A DNA stretch of 62,904 nucleotides, from contig CALOBW010000010.1 of NCBI GenBank assembly GCA_942491525.1, positions 1 through 62,904 on the forward strand, given 5' to 3'. The position numbers and the translations under genes are program-made. Below are positions 9,038 to 16,252 of the stretch, piece by piece (the stretch's first letter is position 1; the number at the start of each line of letters is the position of its first letter). The DNA is from CAYWBU01 sp942491525. Its GTDB lineage: Bacteria; Desulfobacterota; Desulfomonilia; UBA1062. Below the pieces are notes generated by a model. It searched no databases. It was not told the DNA's origin and saw only the letters and a list, made by a program, of their open reading frames with translations.

Positions 9038-9470
9038 CCCTGATTGATGTGACCTTGAGGATGCTGCTGGCGATTATGAAGTTGTCGATGGTGACCTTGA
9101 ATATGGCGCAGTCCGGTTGGGTTGCAAAATTTTGCAGGTTGGGGTGCTTGGCCAGATAGATGTCGATCTCATCCTGATTGCTGTCCAGTTCCCGGGCTTC
9201 GCCCATGACCGTTATCGCTGTGGCTTCGTTAAAATCAGATGCAAGGTTGCGGCGGTTGTCCATCAGCAGCGCCACTCTGGGATTGTTTCGCAGATTGCTG
9301 TACTTGCGGGTGTTGCGTTTGGTGGCGAAGATCAGATGGTTGAGGTTTTCAGTGACCGCAAAGGCCACCAGGTTGGAGTAGGGCTGCCCGTCGCACTGGG
9401 TTGATAGAACGGCCAGACCCTGCTGGTCAAAGAGATCGCCACAGACTTTTCTGATTTCAGAATGATCCAC
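9021..9470 (-). CDS. Pyridoxamine 5'-phosphate oxidase-family flavin-binding protein
   Basis: A 149-residue split-barrel protein. The pattern GLAVLSTQCDGQPYSNLVAFAVTENLNHLIFATKRNTRKYSNLRNNPRVALLMDNR is typical of the PNPOx-like FMN-binding family (general stress and F420/FMN reductase relatives). The N-terminus (IRKVCGDLFDQQGLAVLSTQ) is the usual start of short members. The family covers many flavin- or heme-binding oxidoreductases, so the substrate cannot be assigned. True PdxH is longer with a different C-terminus, so this is not likely the vitamin B6 enzyme. It is the first gene of a two-gene leftward unit with the fused acyl-ligase/acyltransferase. Confidence 0.82.
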   Translation of the reverse strand: MDHSEIRKVCGDLFDQQGLAVLSTQCDGQPYSNLVAFAVTENLNHLIFATKRNTRKYSNLRNNPRVALLMDNRRNLASDFNEATAITVMGEARELDSNQDEIDIYLAKHPNLQNFATQPDCAIFKVTIDNFIIASSILKVTSIRGDAVD

Positions 9471-9547
9471 TTACCCTCCATTAGTCACCTGATATTTAAG
9501 ATAATAATGGCGGTAAGCTGCAGGACAAGCAGGCGGTGTATGTTTAG

Positions 9548-9565
9548 AGGGGGCCGTAGCCCCCT
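9548..9565 (-). terminator. GC hairpin after the DUF2804 gene
   Basis: Read leftward, the TAA stop is followed at once by AGGGGG CTACGG CCCCCT. There is no T run after it, so it could be a weak terminator or an mRNA 3'-end stabiliser. Confidence 0.5.
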
Positions 9566-10603
9566 TTACCAGCAGTTGAAGACGTCTTCGGCAAAGCCCA
9601 GGAACTCTTTGACCTCAAGCGTTTGTCCGTCATCCAGGATCACCTTGCCGTTGAATCGGCCGAAGGTCTGATGCTGGATCGATTTGATCAGCAGAACATT
9701 GAAGGCCGAAGCCCGGTCTATAATCGGTGTGAAGTCAAGTTCGAAGCGCCCGTCATTGCTGCTGAAGCGCCAGGGTTTCATGTAGTCGGAGGTGTCGATG
9801 TGGAAGGTGACCTGGTCCAGCTTGTGGGCCTTGCCGTCAAAGAAGAGCATGTTCTCGCTGGCCGGGCTGCGGTCGGAGAAGCCGTAGCCGATGTTCCAGC
9901 CGAAGGGTTTGCCGTCCAGATAGCCGGATGCCGAGCCCCAGTACCAGCGGTTTTTGTAGGTCCAGTTGCCGCGCCCCCAGTCCAGGGCGCCAAAGTCGCT
10001 GGCCGCGTCAAAATGATAGCTGTTGCTGCCGATGGTAAACTTGCCCTCGGCCGGCATGCAGTTGATCTTCTCATTGTAGTAGAAGGCTTCACGTTTTTCA
10101 GACCAGGAGGTGGCAATCACCATGCTCTCCTGCTGCGCGGGCTGGGTCAGGATGATTTCGCCCTCGAGCCCGCGCCCGCCGCGGCCGTCTTCAAGCGCCG
10201 GCGCGCTGAAGCGCAGGATGCGTTTGCCCGCTTTGGATTCAAACTCCAGGCTCAGCTTACGGTCGCCGAACCTGACCAATCCAGCGCGGCTGTCAGGCGG
10301 GAAGCCGGTCTTGCCCATGGGCAGCAGGCTGATGGTATCCACCTGATGGAAGAATCCGGTTTCAAAGTCAAGCCAGCAGATGGCAAAGAGGCCGGCATAA
10401 CCCAGATCGCTGGTGGTGAAGGTCAGGCCGTAGCGCTTGTCGTGGGAAAGTACCGAATAGTAGTCCCACTCCTTGATGCGGTGCCAGCCGGCCGCAATCT
10501 TGTTGCGGTCATAGTTCCAGTAGGGGCGGCGGGCCCAGCCCTCTTCGATGATGCGGCCCCGGCTGTCCAGCAGCTCCTGCTGGGCTGTGATCTCATTTTG
10601 CAT
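9566..10603 (-). CDS. DUF2804 family protein
   Basis: A 345-residue protein with the features of the uncharacterised DUF2804 family: an N-terminal stretch NEITAQQELLDSRGRIIEEGWARRPYWNYDR, then the core DFGALDWGRGNWTYKNRWYWGSASG and the strand-rich GWNIGYGFSDRSPASENMLFFDGKAHKLD. It has many aromatic and beta-strand segments, which suggests a lipocalin-like or carbohydrate-processing fold, but no catalytic role is established. No signal peptide or transmembrane segment is seen, so it is probably cytoplasmic. An AGGAGG-type site precedes the ATG. It appears monocistronic and is divergent from the beta-barrel gene at 10750. Confidence 0.8.
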   Translation of the reverse strand: MQNEITAQQELLDSRGRIIEEGWARRPYWNYDRNKIAAGWHRIKEWDYYSVLSHDKRYGLTFTTSDLGYAGLFAICWLDFETGFFHQVDTISLLPMGKTGFPPDSRAGLVRFGDRKLSLEFESKAGKRILRFSAPALEDGRGGRGLEGEIILTQPAQQESMVIATSWSEKREAFYYNEKINCMPAEGKFTIGSNSYHFDAASDFGALDWGRGNWTYKNRWYWGSASGYLDGKPFGWNIGYGFSDRSPASENMLFFDGKAHKLDQVTFHIDTSDYMKPWRFSSNDGRFELDFTPIIDRASAFNVLLIKSIQHQTFGRFNGKVILDDGQTLEVKEFLGFAEDVFNCW

Positions 10604-10749
10604 AATATCCTCCTCACAGTAATTACATTATGTTTAATATTGACGAATTGACTCTATTAGTCAAACCTTTCTCTCTTCATTTAGGTCTGGCGTATCTTCT
10701 ACCGACAAGTTAATATTGTTAGATATTTGTTCAGCGAAAGGGGAGATCA

Positions 10750-11412
10750 ATGAAGAGAAGAGTTAGTCTGATAGCCGTAGTTGTGATGCTGGTGGCCGCA
10801 CCGTTGTTTGCCGGCGGCGTGGGTGTCGGAGTCAACCTGAGCACCTTGGGACCCGGCATTGAGGTTACCGGCAAACTGCTGCCCGTGCTTAATATTCGTG
10901 GCGGGGTGCAGGGTTTTAACTACAGTACTTCAACCAGTATTGAAAATGTACGTTATGATGCTGATTTCAGCACGGTCAGCGGTAAGCTGCTGCTGGATGT
11001 GCATCCCTTCGTGATGGGCTTCAGGATTACGGGCGGTGTGATCTATAATCAGATGAATATTGATCTGGATGCCCAGCCCAGCGGCAGCTACAATATTGGC
11101 GGTCTTCCCATTCCGGCCAGTCAGATCGGCACTCTGCACGGCGAGATCGATATCGATCCCTTTGCGCCCTATGTGGCCATCGGTTTCGGTAACGGCGCCA
11201 AGGATAAGCTGCTGCTCGACCTGGGCTTCAATGTGGAGCTGGGCGTGGCCTTCCATAAGGCGCCCGAGGCCAAGCTCATGGCTACCGGCCCCATTGCCAC
11301 CGACCCGACCTTCCAGCTGCTGCTGGAGCGTGAGCGCATCTCCTTTGAGGATGATATCAGGAACTTCAAGTACTACCCGGTGCTGCAGCTGGGAATCAGC
11401 TACACATTCTAA
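10750..11412 (+). CDS. Small outer-membrane beta-barrel protein
   Basis: A 220-residue exported protein with signal peptide MKRRVSLIAVVVMLVAAPLFA, cleavage before GGVG. The mature part alternates polar and hydrophobic residues in strands (GVGVNLSTLGPGIEVTGKLLPVLNIRGGVQGF, SGKLLLDVHPFVMGFRITGGVIYNQ, APYVAIGFGNG, KLLLDLGFNVELGVAF) and ends in YYPVLQLGISYTF, with the C-terminal Phe used for BAM-mediated insertion. This suggests an 8-strand barrel of the OmpW/OmpA-N size class, but no named family is recognised. A GGGGAG site precedes the ATG, and a clear terminator follows at 11419. The 146-base gap shared with the divergent DUF2804 gene probably holds both promoters. Confidence 0.75.
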   Translation: MKRRVSLIAVVVMLVAAPLFAGGVGVGVNLSTLGPGIEVTGKLLPVLNIRGGVQGFNYSTSTSIENVRYDADFSTVSGKLLLDVHPFVMGFRITGGVIYNQMNIDLDAQPSGSYNIGGLPIPASQIGTLHGEIDIDPFAPYVAIGFGNGAKDKLLLDLGFNVELGVAFHKAPEAKLMATGPIATDPTFQLLLERERISFEDDIRNFKYYPVLQLGISYTF

Positions 11413-11418
11413 AGATTG

Positions 11419-11440
11419 GGCCGGCTCTGCCGGCCTTTTT
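11419..11440 (+). terminator. Rho-independent terminator after beta-barrel gene
   Basis: GGCCGGC-TCT-GCCGGCC stem (7 bp) followed by TTTTT. Confidence 0.92.
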
Positions 11441-11448
11441 ATTGAGCT

Positions 11449-12267
11449 ATGAATTCAATGCGTCTGAGGATCAAGATTTTTGTGGGCATTCTGCTGGGGG
11501 TTCTGGTTGTCGGCACCCTCGGTTTTATGCATTTTGAAGGGCTGAGCTTCTTCCATGCCCTCTATTTCAGTCTGGTTACTATCTCCACTGTCGGTTACGG
11601 TGATATTTCACCTGTCAGCAATGCTGGCAAGGGTATCGCGCTGCTGCTGATAATCTGCGGGGTGGGCGCCTTTGTGGGCGTAGTGGCCAATGCCATCGAG
11701 TTGATGCTTTCGGCGCGTGAAAATCAGTCCCGTCAGCAGAAACTCAACATGGTTATCGGCGTCTTCTTCAGTCAGCTGGGGCGCCAGCTGCTGGCCGAGC
11801 TCGGTAAGCTGGACCAATCCCTGGATGGAGTGCGCAGCTCATTTGAGATCAGTGCGGCCTGGAGTGATGTCGATTTCAATAAGCTGCTGAATGCCATCCA
11901 ACACTATCCCGGGCAGATCAGGGCTGAGCGGGACGATCTGATTCAGCTGTCCGACTTGCTCTGCTCAGAGCGTGACTTCATGCTGCGTCTGCTGGAGAAT
12001 CCGACCCTCATGGAGAATGAGGAGTTTACCAATCTGCTGCACGCCATCTTCCATCTGATTGAGGAGCTGGCCAGCCGTGACGACATCAGCCGCAGTTCAG
12101 ATAATGACTTGCTGCACATGCTGGTCGATGTCCAGCGGGTTTACTCCCAGCTGATCAGTCAGTGGGTGGTCTACATGCACTATCTTAAAGGATCCTATCC
12201 CTATCTCTTCTCGCTGGCCATGCGCCAGAATCCATTTGATCTGCAGGCCAAGGCCGAGATTGATTGA
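11449..12267 (+). CDS. Two-TM potassium channel-like protein with long cytoplasmic helical tail
   Basis: A 272-residue ion channel of the Ion_trans_2 class. TM1 is about residues 8-26, followed by pore helix FFHALYFSLVTIS, the K+ selectivity filter TVGYGD (residues 47-52) and TM2 around 60-88. Four copies would form a pore in the inner membrane. There is no RCK/TrkA-N domain: residues 95-272 are mostly helical and unrecognised (SQLGRQLLAELGKLDQSLDGVRSSF...), possibly a gating or partner-binding module. A second in-frame ATG lies three codons in; neither has a strong ribosome site. A perfect palindrome follows the stop at 12274. Confidence 0.85.
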   Translation: MNSMRLRIKIFVGILLGVLVVGTLGFMHFEGLSFFHALYFSLVTISTVGYGDISPVSNAGKGIALLLIICGVGAFVGVVANAIELMLSARENQSRQQKLNMVIGVFFSQLGRQLLAELGKLDQSLDGVRSSFEISAAWSDVDFNKLLNAIQHYPGQIRAERDDLIQLSDLLCSERDFMLRLLENPTLMENEEFTNLLHAIFHLIEELASRDDISRSSDNDLLHMLVDVQRVYSQLISQWVVYMHYLKGSYPYLFSLAMRQNPFDLQAKAEID

Positions 12268-12273
12268 TGGAGT

Positions 12274-12298
12274 GGGGACAGAATTCAATTCTGTCCCC
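12274..12298. repeat. 25-base perfect palindrome, REP-like
   Basis: Arms GGGGACAGAATT (12274-12285) and AATTCTGTCCCC (12287-12298) around a single C. It sits between the convergent channel gene and pyrF. There is no T run, so it is not a classic terminator. The GGGGACAGAATT arm resembles repetitive extragenic palindromes dispersed in proteobacterial genomes and linked with REP-associated transposases. Only one copy was noticed in the window. Confidence 0.7.
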
Positions 12299-12305
12299 GA
12301 TTGAT

Positions 12306-13022
12306 TTAAGCTTCTTCGATCTCTTTGATGATTCGAGCCACGGCGTCAACCGGGTCGTCTGCCTGGCTGATGGGGCGGCCGATGACCATCATGCTCGAGC
12401 CGGCGGCGATGGCCGAGGCCGGGGTGGCGATTCTGGCCTGATCACCCTTGGCTGACCAGGCGGGCCGGATGCCGGGGGTGATGATGGTGAAATCTGATGG
12501 AACGTTCTTGCGCACCAGTTCCAGATCGGCCGGCGAGCAGACCATGCCGTCGAGGCCGCACTCGGCCGCCAGGGCCGCCAGGTGGGCGGCCTGCTCGCTG
12601 GGAGCCTTGCTGATGTTGAGATCGCGCATGTCGTTCTCGTCCAGCGAGGTCAGCACGCTGACGCCGATCAGGTTGGGGCGTCTGACGCCCAGGCGTTCCG
12701 CCTCTTCGGTGGCGGCCTGGACGGCGGCCTTCATCATGGCGCGGCCGCCGGAGATGTGGATGGTCATCATCTCGGCGCCCAGGGCGGTTGCCGAGCGTAC
12801 GGCGCCGGCGGCGGTGTTGGGTATGTCGTGGAACTTAAGATCCAGGAAGCATCTGATATCCTGCGACGTGATATCTTTGACCAGCGCGGGGCCGGTGGCG
12901 CAGAAGAGCTCCAGGCCGACCTTGATCCAGCCGACCTGACCGCTAAGGGTCTTGATCCACTCCTGGGCAGATGTGTTGTCTGCCACATCCAGGGCAAATA
13001 TTATTTTATCTTTTGCAGCCAA
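12306..13022 (-). CDS. pyrF: Orotidine 5'-phosphate decarboxylase
   Basis: PyrF decarboxylates OMP to UMP, the last step of pyrimidine synthesis. The protein has the TIM-barrel motifs FALDV, KVGLELF, DLKFHDIPNT (catalytic Lys/Asp cluster) and TPGIRP. The best start is TTG at 13022-13020: AGGAGG (13034-13029) lies six bases upstream and the protein then begins MAAKDKIIFALDV, giving 238 residues, the usual size. A longer version from 13049 would add nine residues with no ribosome site. The start lies inside the end of gmk (22-base overlap), so translation is coupled. It is the last gene of the ftsY-to-pyrF operon. Confidence 0.95.
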   Translation of the reverse strand: MAAKDKIIFALDVADNTSAQEWIKTLSGQVGWIKVGLELFCATGPALVKDITSQDIRCFLDLKFHDIPNTAAGAVRSATALGAEMMTIHISGGRAMMKAAVQAATEEAERLGVRRPNLIGVSVLTSLDENDMRDLNISKAPSEQAAHLAALAAECGLDGMVCSPADLELVRKNVPSDFTIITPGIRPAWSAKGDQARIATPASAIAAGSSMMVIGRPISQADDPVDAVARIIKEIEEA

Positions 13023-13591
13023 TCTAATCCTCCTATGGCTTCGCGGCACTGCTGTGCCGTTATAATAGCGTTAACCTGGCGGGTGGCCAGCTCCAGCTGA
13101 TCATTGACCACCAGGTACTCGTAGTTCTGCCAGTGGCTCAGCTCACCCTTGGCATTGTTGAGACGGCGCGTCAAACTCTCCTCGCTCTCGGTGCCGCGGT
13201 CTCTCAGGCGCTCTTCGAGCACCTCCAGACTGGGCGGCACCACCATGAGGTAGGCGCCGGGTGAGTTGAGCTTCTGGGCCTGAGACACTCCCTGGACATC
13301 GATGTCAAAGAGGATGTCGGACCCGGCCTTTTCCTGCTGCTCGACCCAGCTAAGGGAGGTGCCGTAGTAGTTGCCGTGCACCTCGGCCCACTCCAGGAAA
13401 TCCTGCTTCTCGATCTGGGATTTAAACTCCTCCTGGTTGATGAAGAAGTAGTGGACGCCGTGCTGCTCGCCCGGGCGCGGCTCTCGGGTGGTGAATGAGA
13501 TGGAGAGCTTCAGCCTGGGATTGGCAGCCAGAACCTCTTTGATGATGGTTGATTTGCCGACACCGGAGGGTCCGGACATGAAAATACGCAT
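13001..13591 (-). CDS. gmk: Guanylate kinase
   Basis: Gmk phosphorylates GMP to GDP. The 196-residue protein has the P-loop GPSGVGKST (residues 7-15), the GMP-binding strand FTTREPRPGEQHGVHYFF and DIDVQG, all diagnostic. Family length is about 190-210. It follows the remA-like gene with a two-base gap and overlaps pyrF at its 3' end. The order yicC-remA-gmk is a conserved block in Firmicutes and Deltaproteobacteria, which supports the assignment of all three genes. Confidence 0.97.
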   Translation of the reverse strand: MRIFMSGPSGVGKSTIIKEVLAANPRLKLSISFTTREPRPGEQHGVHYFFINQEEFKSQIEKQDFLEWAEVHGNYYGTSLSWVEQQEKAGSDILFDIDVQGVSQAQKLNSPGAYLMVVPPSLEVLEERLRDRGTESEESLTRRLNNAKGELSHWQNYEYLVVNDQLELATRQVNAIITAQQCREAIGGLDWLQKIK

Positions 13592-13593
13592 AG

Positions 13594-13869
13594 CTACTCC
13601 GCTTTAAGGTCAAATTCAGTTCTGAGGTCCTCCAGCCGGTGTGAGATGGTCTCGGTCTGGATGGCGCTCAAAATCACATGCGAACTGTCGGTGATGATGA
13701 TGGACCTGGTCTTGCGCCCCTGGGTGGCATCGATCAGGCGGCCCTGTTCGCGGGCCTCCTCACGCAGACGCTTCATGGGCGAAGAGTTGGGGTTAACGAT
13801 GGCAACGATACGCGAAGCAATTGTACCGTTGCCAAAGCCGATATTCAGCAGTTTATGATCATTGCGCAT
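13594..13869 (-). CDS. RemA/DUF370 family small protein
   Basis: A 91-residue protein of the DUF370/RemA family, recognised by LLNIGFGNGTIASRIVAIVNPNSSPMKRLREEAREQGRLIDATQGRKTRSIIITDSSHVILSAI. In Bacillus subtilis RemA is a DNA-binding activator of matrix and osmoprotection genes; the role in Gram-negative relatives is not established. The usual third member at this site in many proteobacteria is rpoZ, but this sequence is not omega. It lies between yicC (10-base gap) and gmk (2-base gap) in a single operon, so expression is probably constitutive with the housekeeping genes. Confidence 0.88.
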   Translation of the reverse strand: MRNDHKLLNIGFGNGTIASRIVAIVNPNSSPMKRLREEAREQGRLIDATQGRKTRSIIITDSSHVILSAIQTETISHRLEDLRTEFDLKAE

Positions 13870-13879
13870 ATATGATCCT

Positions 13880-14743
13880 CTACTCGATATTCTGGACCTG
13901 CTCGCGGATCTTCTCGACCTCGGTCTTGGAGTCGATCACGCTGTGGGATAGGGCGGTTTTCTGGGACTTGCTGCCGATGGTGTTGAGTTCGCGGTTGATC
14001 TCCTGCAGCATGAAGTCCAGGCGCCGGCCGATGGGTTCATTTTTGTTGTTCAGCACCTTGAGGAAGGAGTCCAGATGGGTCTTGAGGCGGACCAGCTCTT
14101 CGGTGATGTCGGATTTGTCAGCGATGATGGCCACTTCCTGGGCCAGGCGGGTCTCATCAATGGTGGCGGCCTGTTCACCCAGCAGGGTATCCAGTCTGGT
14201 CAGCAGGCGCTCGCGGTGCTCATCAACCACGGTAGCGGCCTGCTCGGTCATGGTTTCGTAGTAGTCCTGCAGGGTCCTGATGCGATTCGCCAGGTCTTCA
14301 CGCAGGGCCTCGCCTTCGATGGTCTTGGCCTCGATAAATGATTCGATTGCCTTCTGGATGCCGGGCTTGACCGTGGCCCAGAGCTCCTCCGGGTCGGTGG
14401 CGTCTTCGCAGATTACACCCGGCAGCAGCAGCAGGTCACGGAAATCGGCGGCGCCGCCGAATCTTTCGCTCATCTCAAGAATGGTCTTGTGACTGGCGCA
14501 TGCGGCATCCCAGTTGATCTCGATGCCCTGATTGGCCTGACCGGCCAGGTTCTTAGAGATGCCCAGGTCAATCTTGCCGCGGCTGATGCTGTCATTGACC
14601 ATCTTGCGAATGGCGATCTCGTAGGCTGAGAGTTCACGCGGCTGTTTGATGCGGATTTCGCGGTAGCGGTGGTTGACACCTTTGATCTCAATGTGGAAAT
14701 TGCCGGCGTCGGCCTGGCCGAAACCTGTCATGCTTCTGGGCAT
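13880..14743 (-). CDS. yicC: YicC family endoribonuclease
   Basis: A 287-residue YicC protein: N-terminal MTGFGQA and GVNHRYREIRIKQPRELS, and the conserved C-terminal block RRLDFMLQEINRELNTIGSKS...VIDSKTEVEKIREQVQNIE. YicC-type proteins have been described as endoribonucleases acting on RNA decay, and older annotations call them stress-induced proteins. The start MPRSMTGFG follows an AGGAGA site and overlaps the DUF4416 stop by 16 bases. It sits in the expected place before remA and gmk. Confidence 0.93.
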   Translation of the reverse strand: MPRSMTGFGQADAGNFHIEIKGVNHRYREIRIKQPRELSAYEIAIRKMVNDSISRGKIDLGISKNLAGQANQGIEINWDAACASHKTILEMSERFGGAADFRDLLLLPGVICEDATDPEELWATVKPGIQKAIESFIEAKTIEGEALREDLANRIRTLQDYYETMTEQAATVVDEHRERLLTRLDTLLGEQAATIDETRLAQEVAIIADKSDITEELVRLKTHLDSFLKVLNNKNEPIGRRLDFMLQEINRELNTIGSKSQKTALSHSVIDSKTEVEKIREQVQNIE

Positions 14744-15261
14744 CTTCGTCTCCTTCTGTATATCTTTCTGATATCGTTTAGTATTTCTATTATCTGCGGG
14801 GTCCTGTAGTCGGGGTATGTCCAGTCCAGCGTGTAGTAGGATTGGCCCTGATACATGAGGGTTACCTCACCCCAGATACCTTTGTCCAGATAGAATCGGT
14901 GGGAGTAGGGCTTGGCCGTGGCCAGGTTGACGCTCTCCATGCAAAGAATGCCGGGGTCAAGGTTGACCCGCCGTTTGCCATCGATACTCAGCAGCTGTTC
15001 AAGCCCGTTGGTGAACGTTTTGACGTCCGGCAGGCAGTTTCTGGGCATCAGCTTGTCAAAGGCGATGATGACCCGTTTCAGCGGGTGGCCCAGCTCCCGG
15101 TCATAGTAGTGGGTCTGGGTGAAGTCGAGCGGGCGGCTCAGATACATGAGCCGCCCGTATTGGTGGTAGAGTTTGTTGAGGGTCCGCGTCAGGACCTCTT
15201 GATCGTGGTAGATGATGCTGCAGAAGATGACGATATCTTCGGGCAGACGGGCCTTAGCCAC
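14728..15261 (-). CDS. DUF4416 family protein
   Basis: A 177-residue protein recognised as DUF4416 (sometimes labelled GTP-binding without evidence). It shows PEDIVIFCSIIYHDQEVLTRTLNKLYHQYG, FTQTHYYDRELGHPLKRVIIAFDKL, RRVNLDPGILCMESVNLATAKPYSHRFYLDKGIWGEVTLMY and a terminal TLDWTYPDYRTPQIIEILNDIRKIY. No nucleotide-binding P-loop is visible. The start is GTG at 15261, behind GGAGGAG, and it overlaps the hldE1 stop by eight bases. The family is common in Deltaproteobacteria and relatives, and its place next to yicC is typical. Function unknown. Confidence 0.85.
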   Translation of the reverse strand: MAKARLPEDIVIFCSIIYHDQEVLTRTLNKLYHQYGRLMYLSRPLDFTQTHYYDRELGHPLKRVIIAFDKLMPRNCLPDVKTFTNGLEQLLSIDGKRRVNLDPGILCMESVNLATAKPYSHRFYLDKGIWGEVTLMYQGQSYYTLDWTYPDYRTPQIIEILNDIRKIYRRRRRCPEA

Positions 15262-16252
15262 AGAGCTCCTCCGTGCAGACCTTTTTCAGGCGTTCCCACT
15301 CGATGCTGGCGGCGCCGACTTCACCGACAGTGATGCCGGCGGCGGCATTCGAGAGCAGGGCCGCTTCGGGCGGGGTCGCGCCGGCCGCCAGGGCCAGGGT
15401 GAAGCAGGAGATGACCGTGTCGCCGGCACCGGTTACATCAAAAACCTTCTTGGCGGCGGTCGGGATGTGGGTGGTGCGGCCGTCGGACTCGAAGAGGCTC
15501 ATGCCCTCTTCGCCGCGGGTTGCCAGCACCATCTCGCAGCCCAGCTCGGTTTTAACTTTATTGGCGGCATTGATGACATCCTCCTGGCTCTCCAGGGGCA
15601 TGCCGGCGCCGTGGGTCAGCTCCTTCTTATTGGGGGTGATCAGGGTGACACCCCTGTAGAAGGGGAAGTTGCGCTCTTTGGGGTCGACGCAGACCGGGAT
15701 GCCGCGGGTCTTGGCAATTTTGACCACCTCGCTGACCAGATGCTCGCTGACCATGCCCTTGGCGTAGTCCGAGATGATGATGGCGTCGATGTCATTGACG
15801 GCCTCTCTGACCGACTCGATCATGCCGCTGCGCAGCTCCTCAGGGATGAAGGAGCGGTCTTCGCGGTCGATGCGGACTATCTGCTGATGCTGGGCGATGA
15901 TGCGGGTCTTGACGATTGTTTGGCGATCCTCGGCCAGCTGGATGTGACGGGTGTCGATGCCCTCATCCTGCAGCAGGCTCTTGACCAGCTTGCCCTGCAG
16001 GTCGTTGCCCACCACGCTGGCCATCATCACGCGTGCGCCCAGGGCCATCAGGTTGTTGGCCACATTGCCGGCGCCGCCCAGCTTGGCGTCCTCTTTTCTG
16101 ACGTCCAGCACCGGCACCGGGGCTTCGGGCGAGATGCGCTCAACATTGCCCCAGATGTAGCGGTCCAGCATCAGGTCGCCGATTACAATGATGGTCTTGG
16201 CCCGCATGGCCTCCATGATCTCATTCAGACGCTCTACGCTGATGGTCGGCAT
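15254..16252 (-). CDS. rfaE1: D-glycero-beta-D-manno-heptose 7-phosphate kinase
   Basis: A PfkB-family sugar kinase of 332 residues that phosphorylates heptose 7-phosphate at C1 for the ADP-heptose used in the LPS inner core. It has VIGDLMLDRYIWGNVERISPEAPVPVL (23-49), GGAGNVANNLMALGA and the anion-hole/catalytic GAGDT (275-279, base Asp278). The cytidylyltransferase half found in E. coli HldE is absent, so this is the split kinase-only form and a separate nucleotidyltransferase must be elsewhere. The ATG overlaps the ftsY stop by one base (TGATG). Presence of this gene is good evidence for a heptose-containing outer membrane. Confidence 0.93.
   Translation of the reverse strand: MPTISVERLNEIMEAMRAKTIIVIGDLMLDRYIWGNVERISPEAPVPVLDVRKEDAKLGGAGNVANNLMALGARVMMASVVGNDLQGKLVKSLLQDEGIDTRHIQLAEDRQTIVKTRIIAQHQQIVRIDREDRSFIPEELRSGMIESVREAVNDIDAIIISDYAKGMVSEHLVSEVVKIAKTRGIPVCVDPKERNFPFYRGVTLITPNKKELTHGAGMPLESQEDVINAANKVKTELGCEMVLATRGEEGMSLFESDGRTTHIPTAAKKVFDVTGAGDTVISCFTLALAAGATPPEAALLSNAAAGITVGEVGAASIEWERLKKVCTEELCG

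Noticed and set aside
9623..10651. 342-residue rightward open frame
   Set aside because: Antisense of the DUF2804 gene; composition and lack of motifs show it is not coding.
13594..13869. rpoZ (omega subunit), expected near gmk in many proteobacteria
   Set aside because: The sequence matches DUF370/RemA, not omega.
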